Below are positions 17,618 through 25,111 of a stretch of 64,000 nt of DNA, in pieces; the stretch's first letter is position 1; each line of letters opens with the position of its first letter. Location of the stretch: NCBI GenBank assembly GCA_016699535.1, contig CP064980.1, positions 2,674,001 to 2,738,000 on the forward strand, read 5' to 3'. The notes beneath the pieces were generated by a model. That model did no database searches. It was not told the DNA's origin and saw only the letters and a list, made by a program, of their open reading frames with translations. The stretch comes from Myxococcales bacterium. Its GTDB lineage: Bacteria; Myxococcota_A; Polyangia; Polyangiales; GCA-016699535. The position numbers and the translations under genes are program-made.

Positions 17618-18397
17618 GTGAAATCGCATGCCAGGGTGCTTGTGACGGGTGATACCAACGTTGGCATCAAACGAAACCACAACGAAGACAATTACGCGAT
17701 TCTCGAAGAGGACAACCTCTACATCGTTGCAGATGGTATGGGAGGTCATGCCTGTGGCGAGGTCGCGAGCAAACTTGCTATCGCAACATTGCGGGATTTT
17801 TTTAAGGCAACCAGTGCCGATCCAGAAGCGACTTGGCCTTACAAGATGGATCGCAGTCGCGGCTACGAGGAAAACCGACTCATCACTGGCATCAAGTTAG
17901 CGAATTTGCGAATTTTTGAATCCCAGCAAAAGGATTCCAAGCTTCGCGGTATGGGCACGACGCTTGTGGCCATTTCGGTAGGAGAATCCGGCGTGTATGT
18001 GGGTCACGTTGGTGATTCGCGTGTTTATCGCTTGCGTGATGGATACCTTGAGCAGCTCACCGAAGATCATTCGCTTTTGAACGATTACATAAAAATGCGT
18101 AAACTTTCAGAAGAAGAGATAAAGAATTTTCCGCACAAAAACGTCATCGTACGCGCGCTTGGCATGAAAGAGAACGTGCGCGTTGATACCATTCTGGATC
18201 AGCCACGCGCAGGTGATTTGTACATCCTGTGTAGCGATGGCTTGAGTGGGCCGGTCACGGACGAAGAAATTAAAGATATCGCAATCAACAACCCGGACCT
18301 AAAGAAACTTACCCAAGCATTGATCGACCGCGCCAACGAACACGGAGGCCCGGACAACGTTACCGTTGTAGCTGCACGTTGGTTGGGATCCGGCTAG
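17618..18397 (+). CDS. PP2C-family Ser/Thr protein phosphatase
   Basis: A stand-alone catalytic domain of 259 residues that removes phosphate from Ser/Thr; it may oppose Hanks-type kinases such as the one at 2414-4009. The metal-binding motifs are all present: RNHNEDN, VADGMGGHACGE, GTTLVA, GHVGDSRVYRLRDG, LCSDGLSG and GGPDNVTVV. GTG at 17618 is chosen because of AGGGAGG at 17602-17608; the frame is also open from 17396. It is divergent from the uracil-DNA glycosylase and convergent with the sugar nucleotidyltransferase gene. Confidence 0.93.
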   Translation: MKSHARVLVTGDTNVGIKRNHNEDNYAILEEDNLYIVADGMGGHACGEVASKLAIATLRDFFKATSADPEATWPYKMDRSRGYEENRLITGIKLANLRIFESQQKDSKLRGMGTTLVAISVGESGVYVGHVGDSRVYRLRDGYLEQLTEDHSLLNDYIKMRKLSEEEIKNFPHKNVIVRALGMKENVRVDTILDQPRAGDLYILCSDGLSGPVTDEEIKDIAINNPDLKKLTQALIDRANEHGGPDNVTVVAARWLGSG

Positions 18398-18426
18398 CAT
18401 TGCTCGTTCCGCGATCGGGCGGGACT

Positions 18427-19374
18427 CTATTCTCGGTCCATAGTGAGCCTGTGTTTTGGCGTGATAATGCTGTTGGTTACGCTTTGCCTGATCTGGCTTC
18501 GTGGCCAAACAATGCAGCGCGATAGTTTAATGCCTTCTGTGAGGCTTACATTCTTTCCGATGATGCAGCGGTCGAGTTCAATGTCTCGCGAAAGTGGCAT
18601 GGTTTGTTTGTCGATGATGTTGCTGCCGGATAGCTGAATACTTGGCCATGCTGCGGAATCTTCGAGCAGCGACATGTTCGCTTCAAAATAGCTCGTCGGG
18701 GTGCTCACTTCATGCCATGGGTTGCTATCGAGCATGCCAACAATCGTTTCTCCGCGCTCGAGCCATGGCACATAGCCCTGGCGAATCACGCATCCGGCGT
18801 CGGGCAGCTGCTCTATCGCTTGCTTTGAGAGAATGTGAACGCCGGTAAACATGCAACGTTTTAGCGCTGGATCGACTGGCTCTTCGTTTCTAAGAATGCC
18901 GCATACCTTGCCATCGCTTCGCAGGTCGATAGCGCCGTAGTGGCTACCCTCGGCGCGAGCCTGAAGCAGCATCGTAGCGATAGCGCCGCTTTGTTTATGC
19001 AGCGCGATGGCTGAGCTCAAATCCGGCTGATAGACGAGTTTTCCATTGAATACGACGATTGCATCGTCTGGGTCTGTGCTGTCCAGCAAAAAAGCCCTGG
19101 CATTCTTCAGTCCGCCGGCAGTGCCAAGGATCTTCTGTTCGTGAAAAAAGGCCAGATTCACATCGGGCGGGACAAAGCCTTGCATGTGCTCGCGTAGCTC
19201 ATCCGAGAGATAATGGCTGTTGACCGCAATGTCGCGTATGCCGTGCATGCTTAGGGTTTCTAAGGCAAAAGATATGACCGGTCGCCCCGCCACCGGGACG
19301 ACGGGTTTGGGCAATAGTTCGCTAAGAGGCCTAAGACGCGTTCCAAATCCTGCAGCTAAAACCATGGCTCGCAT
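18427..19374 (-). CDS. Sugar-phosphate nucleotidyltransferase
   Basis: 315 residues. Makes an NDP-sugar from NTP and sugar-1-phosphate. The nucleotide-binding signature LAAGFGTRLRPLSELLPKP (residues 6-24) is complete, and ILGTAGGL, VFNGKLVY and HEVSTPTSYFEAN follow the order found in mannose-1-phosphate guanylyltransferase and MurNAc-phosphate uridylyltransferase types. The end (about 255-310) has a short left-handed beta-helix pattern. The usual Asp of the N-G-D metal site is Lys in FNGKLVY, which is unusual and may be a read error or altered chemistry. The substrate cannot be decided from the sequence. Confidence 0.85.
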   Translation of the reverse strand: MRAMVLAAGFGTRLRPLSELLPKPVVPVAGRPVISFALETLSMHGIRDIAVNSHYLSDELREHMQGFVPPDVNLAFFHEQKILGTAGGLKNARAFLLDSTDPDDAIVVFNGKLVYQPDLSSAIALHKQSGAIATMLLQARAEGSHYGAIDLRSDGKVCGILRNEEPVDPALKRCMFTGVHILSKQAIEQLPDAGCVIRQGYVPWLERGETIVGMLDSNPWHEVSTPTSYFEANMSLLEDSAAWPSIQLSGSNIIDKQTMPLSRDIELDRCIIGKNVSLTEGIKLSRCIVWPRSQIRQSVTNSIITPKHRLTMDRE

Positions 19375-19476
19375 TCGCTGAAGCTACCTAGCTTAAGCGT
19401 CTGTTGCAAAAAATCCCGCCGGAATGCCGGTGTTGGGGCTATTTTGCGCTTGCCGCGTTTTATGAGACAACAGTGC

Positions 19477-20190
19477 ATGATTAAGCAAACTCAAAACTGG
19501 GCCGGTCTTACGACGCACGTCTTATGCGACTCTGCTGATGAGCCGGCAAAAAGAGTCTACGTGCTGTTTCATGGCTTTGGCGCGCCTGGCACGGATTTAG
19601 TCGATTTGCATCAGGTGCTCTACGCTCCTGCTGGCACAGCCTTTGCCTTTCCAGAGGCGCCGCATAGCCTCGGGCGCATTTTCGGACCGGTGGAATCCAG
19701 AGCGTGGTGGCACATTGATCTTGAACGTTTTGCTAACGCTACAAGCCCAAAAGCAATTGAAGCATTGTGCAACGAGTTGCCTGAAGGGGTGAAAGAGCTA
19801 CGCGAACAGATGGTTGCGTTTTTCCAAACGATGCAAGCTCGTTTTAAAGTCAGCATGGAGCAAACTATTTTGGGTGGTTTTTCCCAAGGTTCAATGGTGG
19901 CACTCGATTCGGCCTTAGCGCTCGATTCGCGCGTGGGCGGCTTAGCCTTGCTATCTTCCAGTATTATTGATGGCAAAGGATGGGATGCGCACGTTGCCAA
20001 GTTGGACGGTGTGCCTGTGTATCAAAGTCATGGCACTCGGGATCCGATTCTTCCAATCGGGGTGGCTGAGACCTTAAGGGACAGGCTCAGCAAAGCCGGA
20101 GCGAAGCTAAGTTGGCATGCCTTCGAAGGCGAGCACGGCATTCCGCTCGAAGTCATCCAGGATCTGAATCGTTTTCTGGCCACTGTTTGA
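19477..20190 (+). CDS. Phospholipase/carboxylesterase-family alpha/beta hydrolase
   Basis: About 237 residues of the Abhydrolase_2 type (YpfH / acyl-protein thioesterase-like). The oxyanion segment is LFHGFGAPG, the nucleophile elbow is GGFSQGSM, the acid is in SHGTRDPILP and the His in EGEHGIP, so the triad is complete. No signal peptide. The frame opens at a TTG at 19444 with other ATGs at 19462 and 19477; 19477 matches the expected family start but no start has a good ribosome site. It is convergent with accA. Confidence 0.85.
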   Translation: MIKQTQNWAGLTTHVLCDSADEPAKRVYVLFHGFGAPGTDLVDLHQVLYAPAGTAFAFPEAPHSLGRIFGPVESRAWWHIDLERFANATSPKAIEALCNELPEGVKELREQMVAFFQTMQARFKVSMEQTILGGFSQGSMVALDSALALDSRVGGLALLSSSIIDGKGWDAHVAKLDGVPVYQSHGTRDPILPIGVAETLRDRLSKAGAKLSWHAFEGEHGIPLEVIQDLNRFLATV

Positions 20191-20216
20191 GGCGCAAAGC
20201 CGAGCGTACGCTTTGT

Positions 20217-21170
20217 TTACGCTTTGTTTTCGAACTGACCCATGGCGCGGAATTTTTGGTAGCGCTGCTCGCGTAGAGCGTTGGCGTCGAGCTTCTTTAG
20301 CTCGGATAGGTGTTGAGCAAGCGAGTGTTTGAGACTTGTTGCGGTTGCACGTAAGTCTCGGTGAGCTCCTCCAGCGGGCTCCGTGATCACTTCATCAACC
20401 AAACCAAGACCTTGTACTTCCGGTGCTCGCAGTTTGAGCTGCTCGGCGGCATCTGGTGCGCGTGCCCCATCGCGCCACAAAATCGACGCACATCCTTCTG
20501 GAGTAATCACGCTATAGGTTGCGAATTCGAGCATCAGAATGCGGTTAGCAACACCAAGTGCTAAAGCGCCGCCAGAGCCCCCTTCTCCAATTACAGTCGC
20601 AATAATCGGAACCTCAAGGCTGGCCATGACTATAAGCGAGTGACCGATGGCTTCGCTTTGGCCGCGCTCTTCGGCTCCGATGCCTGGATAGGCTCCGGGT
20701 GTATCAATAAAAGTAAAAATAGGTCGACTGAAACGATTTGCCAGCTCCATAATACGGCAGGCCTTACGGTAGCCTTCCGGGTGGGCCATTCCGAAGTTAC
20801 GGTAGACTTTTTGTTTCGTGCTGCGACCTTTTTGTTGCCCGATAATGGCAACATGCTGATCATTGAAACGTCCGAATCCTGCGATGATCGCGGGATCATC
20901 GCTAAAACGTCGATCGCCGTGCAATTCTTGAAAGTCGGTGAATATGCGGTCGAGATAGTCACGGAAATAGGGTCGGTCCGGATGTCGACTCAACTGCACT
21001 TTTTGCCAAACATTAAGGTCGGCATAAATGCGCTTCTGCAGTTTTTGCGCTTTTTGCTCTAGCTTCTCAAGGTCAGCACCAACGTCAGCATGCGACGCTG
21101 CCACTTTCTTGAGCTTATGGATGCGCTCTTCAAGTTCGTATAAAGGTTTTTCAAAATCTAAAAAAGCCAC
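20217..21170 (-). CDS. accA: Acetyl-CoA carboxylase carboxyltransferase subunit alpha
   Basis: 317 residues, full length. With AccD it transfers CO2 from carboxybiotin to acetyl-CoA for fatty acid synthesis. Typical AccA features are the N-terminal helical hairpin with FLDFEKPLYELE, ARHPDRPYxxDY-like sequence, FxELHGDR, IGQQKGR, NFGMAHPEGYRKA, IDTPGAYPG, GEGGSGGALA and ILWRDGARA. The ATG lies 2 bases after the corrected stop of the FHA-cyclase gene, so the two are probably co-transcribed. accD is not in the window. Confidence 0.96.
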   Translation of the reverse strand: MAFLDFEKPLYELEERIHKLKKVAASHADVGADLEKLEQKAQKLQKRIYADLNVWQKVQLSRHPDRPYFRDYLDRIFTDFQELHGDRRFSDDPAIIAGFGRFNDQHVAIIGQQKGRSTKQKVYRNFGMAHPEGYRKACRIMELANRFSRPIFTFIDTPGAYPGIGAEERGQSEAIGHSLIVMASLEVPIIATVIGEGGSGGALALGVANRILMLEFATYSVITPEGCASILWRDGARAPDAAEQLKLRAPEVQGLGLVDEVITEPAGGAHRDLRATATSLKHSLAQHLSELKKLDANALREQRYQKFRAMGQFENKA

Positions 21171-21172
21171 AG

Positions 21173-22800
21173 CTAAAATTCCACTTTAGCCGTTCGCTCG
21201 ACCTCAAACGGTTCGTTGTTGGTTTCGCAAACGACTTGATAGATTTTCAAGGCCTGCGACTTACCTTTTACCTGAGTGGGTGGCAAGGGCTTTGTTTTAA
21301 CGTGGTCTTTACGGCCTTGTAGACCGATTCGCTGATAATAATCTCACCCTCTTTAGCCACGGAGCAAAGCCTTGCGCCTACATTAACCACGTCGCCGATC
21401 ACGGTGTATTCCAGGGCCTGGCTACTTCCAAGATACCCGGCCACCACCTCGCCCGTGTTAATGCCAATGCCCATGCGCACCGTGCGCTGTCCTTTGATGA
21501 TGCGTTGTGCATTGTATTTATCAAGCACGCCCTGCATTTCAATTGCGGTGCGCACTGCACGTACCGGATCGTCATCGTGCATTACCGGCGCACCGAAGAG
21601 CGCCATAATGGCATCACCCACAAATTTATCCAGAGTTCCTTCGTGCTTAAAGATGACTTCCACCATGAGCTCAAAATATTCATTGAGCATGGTGACCGTT
21701 TCTTGAGCGCTTTGGTTTTCAGCAATATTGGTAAAGCCACGAATGTCTGTAAAGAGTACCGTCGTCTCACGGAGTTGGCCGCCCTTCTCGAGCTTGACCG
21801 CGCCGCTCATAACTTCTTCAACGATGGCAGGCGACAGTAGCCTCTCGAATTGACCACGCATGACCGCGTCTTTTTCGATTTTATTTGCGTAGAAACTGTT
21901 TTGGATGGCAATAGCTGCTTGATTGGCCACGTTCTGAAAGAGCTGCAAATCTTTCTCTCGAAACGAATTCGTTGCAACTTTCGAGTCGAGCAAAATCACA
22001 CCAAAGGTATGATCGGCATGCACCAAAGGAACGGCCATCGACGAGCGTATCCCCTGCATAATAACAGAACGCGCGCCGTGAAACCGTGCATCCATCGTCG
22101 CATCGCTTGAGAGCACGGCCGTTGAGTCACGAAGCACTTCGTTTGTGATCGTGCTTGATATGGTAAGCTGCTCATCCTCTGCTTTTTCATCGCGCATGTG
22201 AACGCAACGTGGCAGAAGATCGCCACTTTCATCGTCTACGAGCAGCACCACGCCTCGGTCGGCTGGAAACATTTCCATGAGTCGCGCCAATACTTTTTCA
22301 AGTAATTTATCGACATCCAATTCAAGGCCGATGGCTTTGGTTAGCTCGTAACCCAAACGAAGTTTTTCGTAGTCGCGACGTAAATCTTTTTCGTTCGCAA
22401 TAAGTTTTTCCGATACAAAGCGTTGCTCACTGATCGGAGCCAGTCGCGTATGGATATGACTGTCAATGGATCCTGGTGTGATGGTGACTTGCGGAACGCG
22501 TTTCTTAGCTTTGAACTGGACCTTGTGAGAAAACACGATACGGGTTGTGCCCACCATGATTTCATCACCATCTTTGAGCTCCACGGAAGATGCCCGTTTA
22601 CCATTGACCAATGTACCGTTGAGCGAATCAAGGTCTTTGAGATGATAACCTTCCTTGACCTTCCATATGCGGCAGTGGTTCTTTGAAGCGATGCGATCGA
22701 GGACCTGGATGTCGTTGTCCGGGTGTCGCCCAAGGGTGATGTTTTCCCCCAAGTTGTGCCGTTGTGGACCTTCAGGTCCGTAAATAGTCAGGTCCGCCAT
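21173..22800 (-). CDS. FHA-GAF-class III adenylate/guanylate cyclase, frameshifted near the end
   Basis: A soluble signalling protein of about 542 residues. An FHA domain (about 1-95: LGRHPDNDIQV, SKNHCRI, LNGTLVNGK) should bind phosphothreonine, so a Ser/Thr kinase may control it. A GAF domain covers about 155-310. The cyclase domain starts with VLFTDIRGFT (metal Asp) and continues with KFVGDAIMALFGAP, GIGINTGEVVAGYLGS and VIGDVVNVGARL. As read, the frame ends early at 21268. One extra A at the run 21291-21293 restores QVKGKSQALKIYQV, the usual end of such cyclases, with the stop at 21173. Start taken at the ATG just before DLTIYGPEG; 12 bases upstream is another ATG. Confidence 0.9.
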
Positions 22801-22850
22801 CGCAGGCCCCATGGTATGCGACCAAGCACTCCCCCGTAAAGTATGTCGAG

Positions 22851-22922
22851 CGGGCGCTTGCGCCGCGCGAGCTCGTTTGGGGTTGCCGGGCGCTTGCGCC
22901 GCGCGAGCTCGTTTGGGATGCC
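22851..22922. repeat. Two tandem copies of a 36-bp unit upstream of rpoZ
   Basis: Unit 1 is 22851-22886 and unit 2 is 22887-22922; the first 31 bases are identical and only the last five differ. Each unit holds a short hairpin GGCGC-TT-GCGCC followed by the palindrome CGAGCTCG. The repeats sit in the 190-base divergent gap between the FHA-cyclase and rpoZ. I see no coding reason for them. They may be a duplicated protein-binding site or a recent slippage duplication. Confidence 0.8.
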
Positions 22923-23003
22923 TTGCTCTTCAAGCGTTGAATTGCTTGCATCGCTTGTTAAAGCTTGCTAGTTTCCGTCTCCCGCTAAGTTTTAGGATGG
23001 CAT

Positions 23004-23249
23004 ATGGCACGTGTAACCGTTGAAGATTGTTTGAAACATGATGAAAATCGCTTTGCTTTGGTGGTTCTGGCCGCCCGGCGAGCTCGCCAGCTCATCAAAG
23101 GTGCACCTGCCCTTGTGCAAAGTAAAAACCGAGCGGCGGTTACAGCACTTCGCGAAATTGCGGGCAAGCGTGTCTATTTTACCCGTTCGGTTAAAGAAGT
23201 GACCAAAGAGTATATCGCGGAACAAAAAGCCGCCGATCCAATGCTCTAG
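23004..23249 (+). CDS. rpoZ: RNA polymerase omega subunit
   Basis: 81 residues, the usual short form. It helps assembly of beta-prime in RNA polymerase. Recognised by MARVTVEDCLKH at the start, NRFALVVLAARRARQL and the conserved Asn-Arg-Ala-Val pattern (KNRAAVTALREIAG). TTAGGATGG just before the ATG supplies the ribosome site. It stands alone, without gmk or spoT next to it, and its stop is 7 bases from the convergent hypothetical gene. Confidence 0.95.
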   Translation: MARVTVEDCLKHDENRFALVVLAARRARQLIKGAPALVQSKNRAAVTALREIAGKRVYFTRSVKEVTKEYIAEQKAADPML

Positions 23250-23256
23250 GACGCTC

Positions 23257-23910
23257 TTACTCAACTGAGTTTTTACGACAGCTCTCGAGTTTGCCTTGGG
23301 TGTTTTTGCGATAAAAACGTCTAAGAAAGGTCGCCAGTTCGCCAAGGGCGCCCCGATGCACGAAGTGCTCTTCAATGTACTTTGCAAGCCTTGCAGCATG
23401 CCTTGATGCGGTGCGATAGCGCTCCCCGGCTTCGGAATGCTCGTGGTCAATAAAGCTTGTTTTTTCGAATAGATGGCGACGCAAGTGCCTGCTTCGCTCC
23501 ATGATCACGCCTGCGCCTTGTCCCTGCAGAAGCGCCAAAGCGTACTTATCGATTTCAGCCTGAAGTTCCAGCTCGAGCAGCGAGACTTTATGTCCCCGAC
23601 TTCCTCGATGATGAAGGTAAGCCACGTGGCTGACGCCCTCTGCAGCAAGGCAGAAGGCCTGGAAATGCGACTGATTGGCGAGTTGCCACGTCTCCGTGGT
23701 GGCGAGCAGGTCCAGCGCTTCCTTTTCAACATAAAGCCCAATGGCAATCTCATCGTCGTGTTCCCGAAACCAAACGACTTCACCGCGTTCGATATCATCA
23801 CCTACGGCGGCTCGAGCGGTGTGTTCATCACAGGAAAAAGCTTCGATAGGCAAGCTTCGATCGAGGTCGTAGAGCTTGGCTAAGTTCTGATGGATATGCT
23901 TGAGTATCAA
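23257..23910 (-). CDS. Conserved hypothetical protein
   Basis: 217 residues, soluble, not recognised. The first half has beta-rich character (VVWFREHDDEIAIGLYVEKEAL, about 45-66) followed by a helical segment; the second half is basic and helical (ERSRHLRRHLFEK, FLRRFYRK). Its ATG overlaps the stop of the gene at 23907-24503 by 4 bases, so the pair is translationally coupled. The two probably act together; no enzymatic motif is visible. Confidence 0.7.
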   Translation of the reverse strand: MILKHIHQNLAKLYDLDRSLPIEAFSCDEHTARAAVGDDIERGEVVWFREHDDEIAIGLYVEKEALDLLATTETWQLANQSHFQAFCLAAEGVSHVAYLHHRGSRGHKVSLLELELQAEIDKYALALLQGQGAGVIMERSRHLRRHLFEKTSFIDHEHSEAGERYRTASRHAARLAKYIEEHFVHRGALGELATFLRRFYRKNTQGKLESCRKNSVE

Positions 23911-24503
23911 TGCAGCTGCTTCTTTTTTGAGGCCTGAGGAAAGAGTCCGTGCTCACGGAGTCGTTCGGCCGCTATCGGCGAGCGCGTTAATCGCCAGCGC
24001 TCGTAGAGCTTTACGATGTCCTGCGGACTGCGCAGCGCGGTGCTTTCGCGAATGTCGTCGAGCACCCGCACAAAGGCTCCAAAACGTTTGGCCAGCTCGC
24101 CGTAAGTCTCCGCAAATTCAGCTTCGCGAGGCGTTTTGACGCGATGCGCAATTTGCCTTGCGGCTGAATAAGCTCTCTCTCCCATGGTCATGACGTAATC
24201 GCGGGTAATGCCCCGTCCGGTCAGGTTCTCCGCGAAAAATCCCGTACGGTACAAGGCGCGATCCCCCATGGACTTAAAGCGACGAAGGCGCTCTGGGCCC
24301 TCGGCTTCCATGGCCTTAGCGAATAGTTCAACCAAAGTATGGCGATGCTCTTCGATATCATCGTGGACCGCGAACTCCGCTAAAAGATTAACGAGGTAAA
24401 ATTCCGTGCGTTCGTGTGTTTTTATGCCTTGGCGCCTCAAAGCAGCTAGCACACGGTCGCGAAAATATGCACGCATGTTCACGTGGCCTTCGATTGAACT
24501 CAA
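23907..24503 (-). CDS. Conserved helical hypothetical protein with TTG start
   Basis: 198 residues, predicted all-helical, no signal peptide, not recognised. It has an FKSMGDRALYRTGFF segment and many Arg and Glu. The TTG at 24501-24503 is a confident start because AGGAGG (24511-24516 on the minus strand) lies seven bases before it; an ATG at codon 10 lacks such a site. The coupled downstream gene (23257-23910) has a similar style. Upstream lies the groES promoter region, read in the other direction. Confidence 0.75.
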   Translation of the reverse strand: MSSIEGHVNMRAYFRDRVLAALRRQGIKTHERTEFYLVNLLAEFAVHDDIEEHRHTLVELFAKAMEAEGPERLRRFKSMGDRALYRTGFFAENLTGRGITRDYVMTMGERAYSAARQIAHRVKTPREAEFAETYGELAKRFGAFVRVLDDIRESTALRSPQDIVKLYERWRLTRSPIAAERLREHGLFPQASKKKQLH

Positions 24504-24510
24504 ACTTGGA

Positions 24511-24516
24511 CCTCCT
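24511..24516 (-). promoter_or_regulatory. Shine-Dalgarno that decides a TTG start
   Basis: AGGAGG on the minus strand, seven bases before the TTG at 24503. It fixes the start of the helical hypothetical gene at a rare initiation codon. Confidence 0.7.
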
Positions 24517-24587
24517 TGAAAAGCGTCACCTCTATCAAGTATAGCTCAATTTTATGTTGCGAGCGAAATCGCCACGTGAAAAAAATG

Positions 24588-24599
24588 CCTACATGTAGG
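24588..24599. promoter_or_regulatory. 12-bp perfect palindrome, possible operator
   Basis: CCTACATGTAGG is its own reverse complement. It lies 85 bases before the minus-strand hypothetical gene and about 90 bases before the groES promoter. A dimeric regulator could bind it, but a short palindrome can arise by chance. Confidence 0.3.
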
Positions 24600-24688
24600 T
24601 CACGCGATCGTATCTTCGGTGATAACCTCATCCCGTGTTTTTTAATTCAAATAAAAACAACAGTTTATTAGTAAAGGGTGCCCTTCTC

Positions 24689-24716
24689 TTGACTCCCTCC
24701 CTCAGGTGGTTATGTT
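24689..24716 (+). promoter_or_regulatory. Predicted sigma-70-type promoter of groES-groEL
   Basis: TTGACT at 24689-24694 and TATGTT at 24711-24716 are 16 bases apart. Transcription would start near 24723, directly in front of the CIRCE-like inverted repeat, the normal arrangement for an HrcA-controlled chaperonin operon. Confidence 0.6.
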
Positions 24717-24725
24717 GCCCACGCT

Positions 24726-24752
24726 CTAGCAGTCTGGCAGACAGACTGCTAA
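24726..24752 (+). promoter_or_regulatory. CIRCE-like operator (HrcA site) with compensatory changes
   Basis: CTAGCAGTC (24726-24734), nine bases, then GACTGCTAA (24744-24752). The known CIRCE element is TTAGCACTC-N9-GAGTGCTAA. This copy has the same length and spacing, and the seventh base is changed in both arms so that pairing is kept. It lies just after the predicted promoter, where HrcA represses groESL in many bacteria. No hrcA gene is in the window. Confidence 0.75.
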
Positions 24753-24799
24753 AAAAATGCCGTCCATTGGCGACGGAAAGACCTTAGGAGGTTTGCGTT

Positions 24800-25090
24800 A
24801 TGAAAATCAGGCCCCTTCAAGACCGTGTAATCATAAAACGGCTAGAAGAAGAAACTAAAACCAAAGGCGGAATCATTATTCCTGATTCTGCAAAAGAGAA
24901 ACCCATTGAAGGCAAAGTGGTTGCAGTAGGCAACGGCAAAGTGCTCGAGGATGGCTCTGTTCGTAAGCTTGACCTCAAAAATGGTGATCGTGTGCTTTTT
25001 GGTAAGTACAGCGGCACCGAGGTGAAGATTGCTGGAGAAGAGCATCTCATTCTTCGTGAGGATGACATTTTAGGCGTAATCGAGAAATAA
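24800..25090 (+). CDS. groES: Co-chaperonin GroES
   Basis: 96 residues, the normal size. The lid of the GroEL folding chamber. It has the standard start MKIRPLQDRVIIKR, the mobile loop EEETKTKGGIIIPDSAKEKP (cut here for length), and the end LILREDDILGVIE. AGGAGG at 24787-24792 precedes the ATG. groEL follows 21 bases later, and both are under the CIRCE-like operator upstream. Confidence 0.98.
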   Translation: MKIRPLQDRVIIKRLEEETKTKGGIIIPDSAKEKPIEGKVVAVGNGKVLEDGSVRKLDLKNGDRVLFGKYSGTEVKIAGEEHLILREDDILGVIEK

Positions 25091-25111
25091 TTTTAGGAGG
25101 AGAACTATATC

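Noticed and set aside
19395..19440. CCGG-AATG-CCGG hairpin as a terminator
   Set aside because: The stem is only four base pairs with no T run after it, between two divergent genes where no terminator is needed.
22811..23023. 70-residue open frame across the tandem repeat before rpoZ
   Set aside because: It encodes a repeated Ala-Arg-rich peptide produced only by the DNA repeat and overlaps the rpoZ start.
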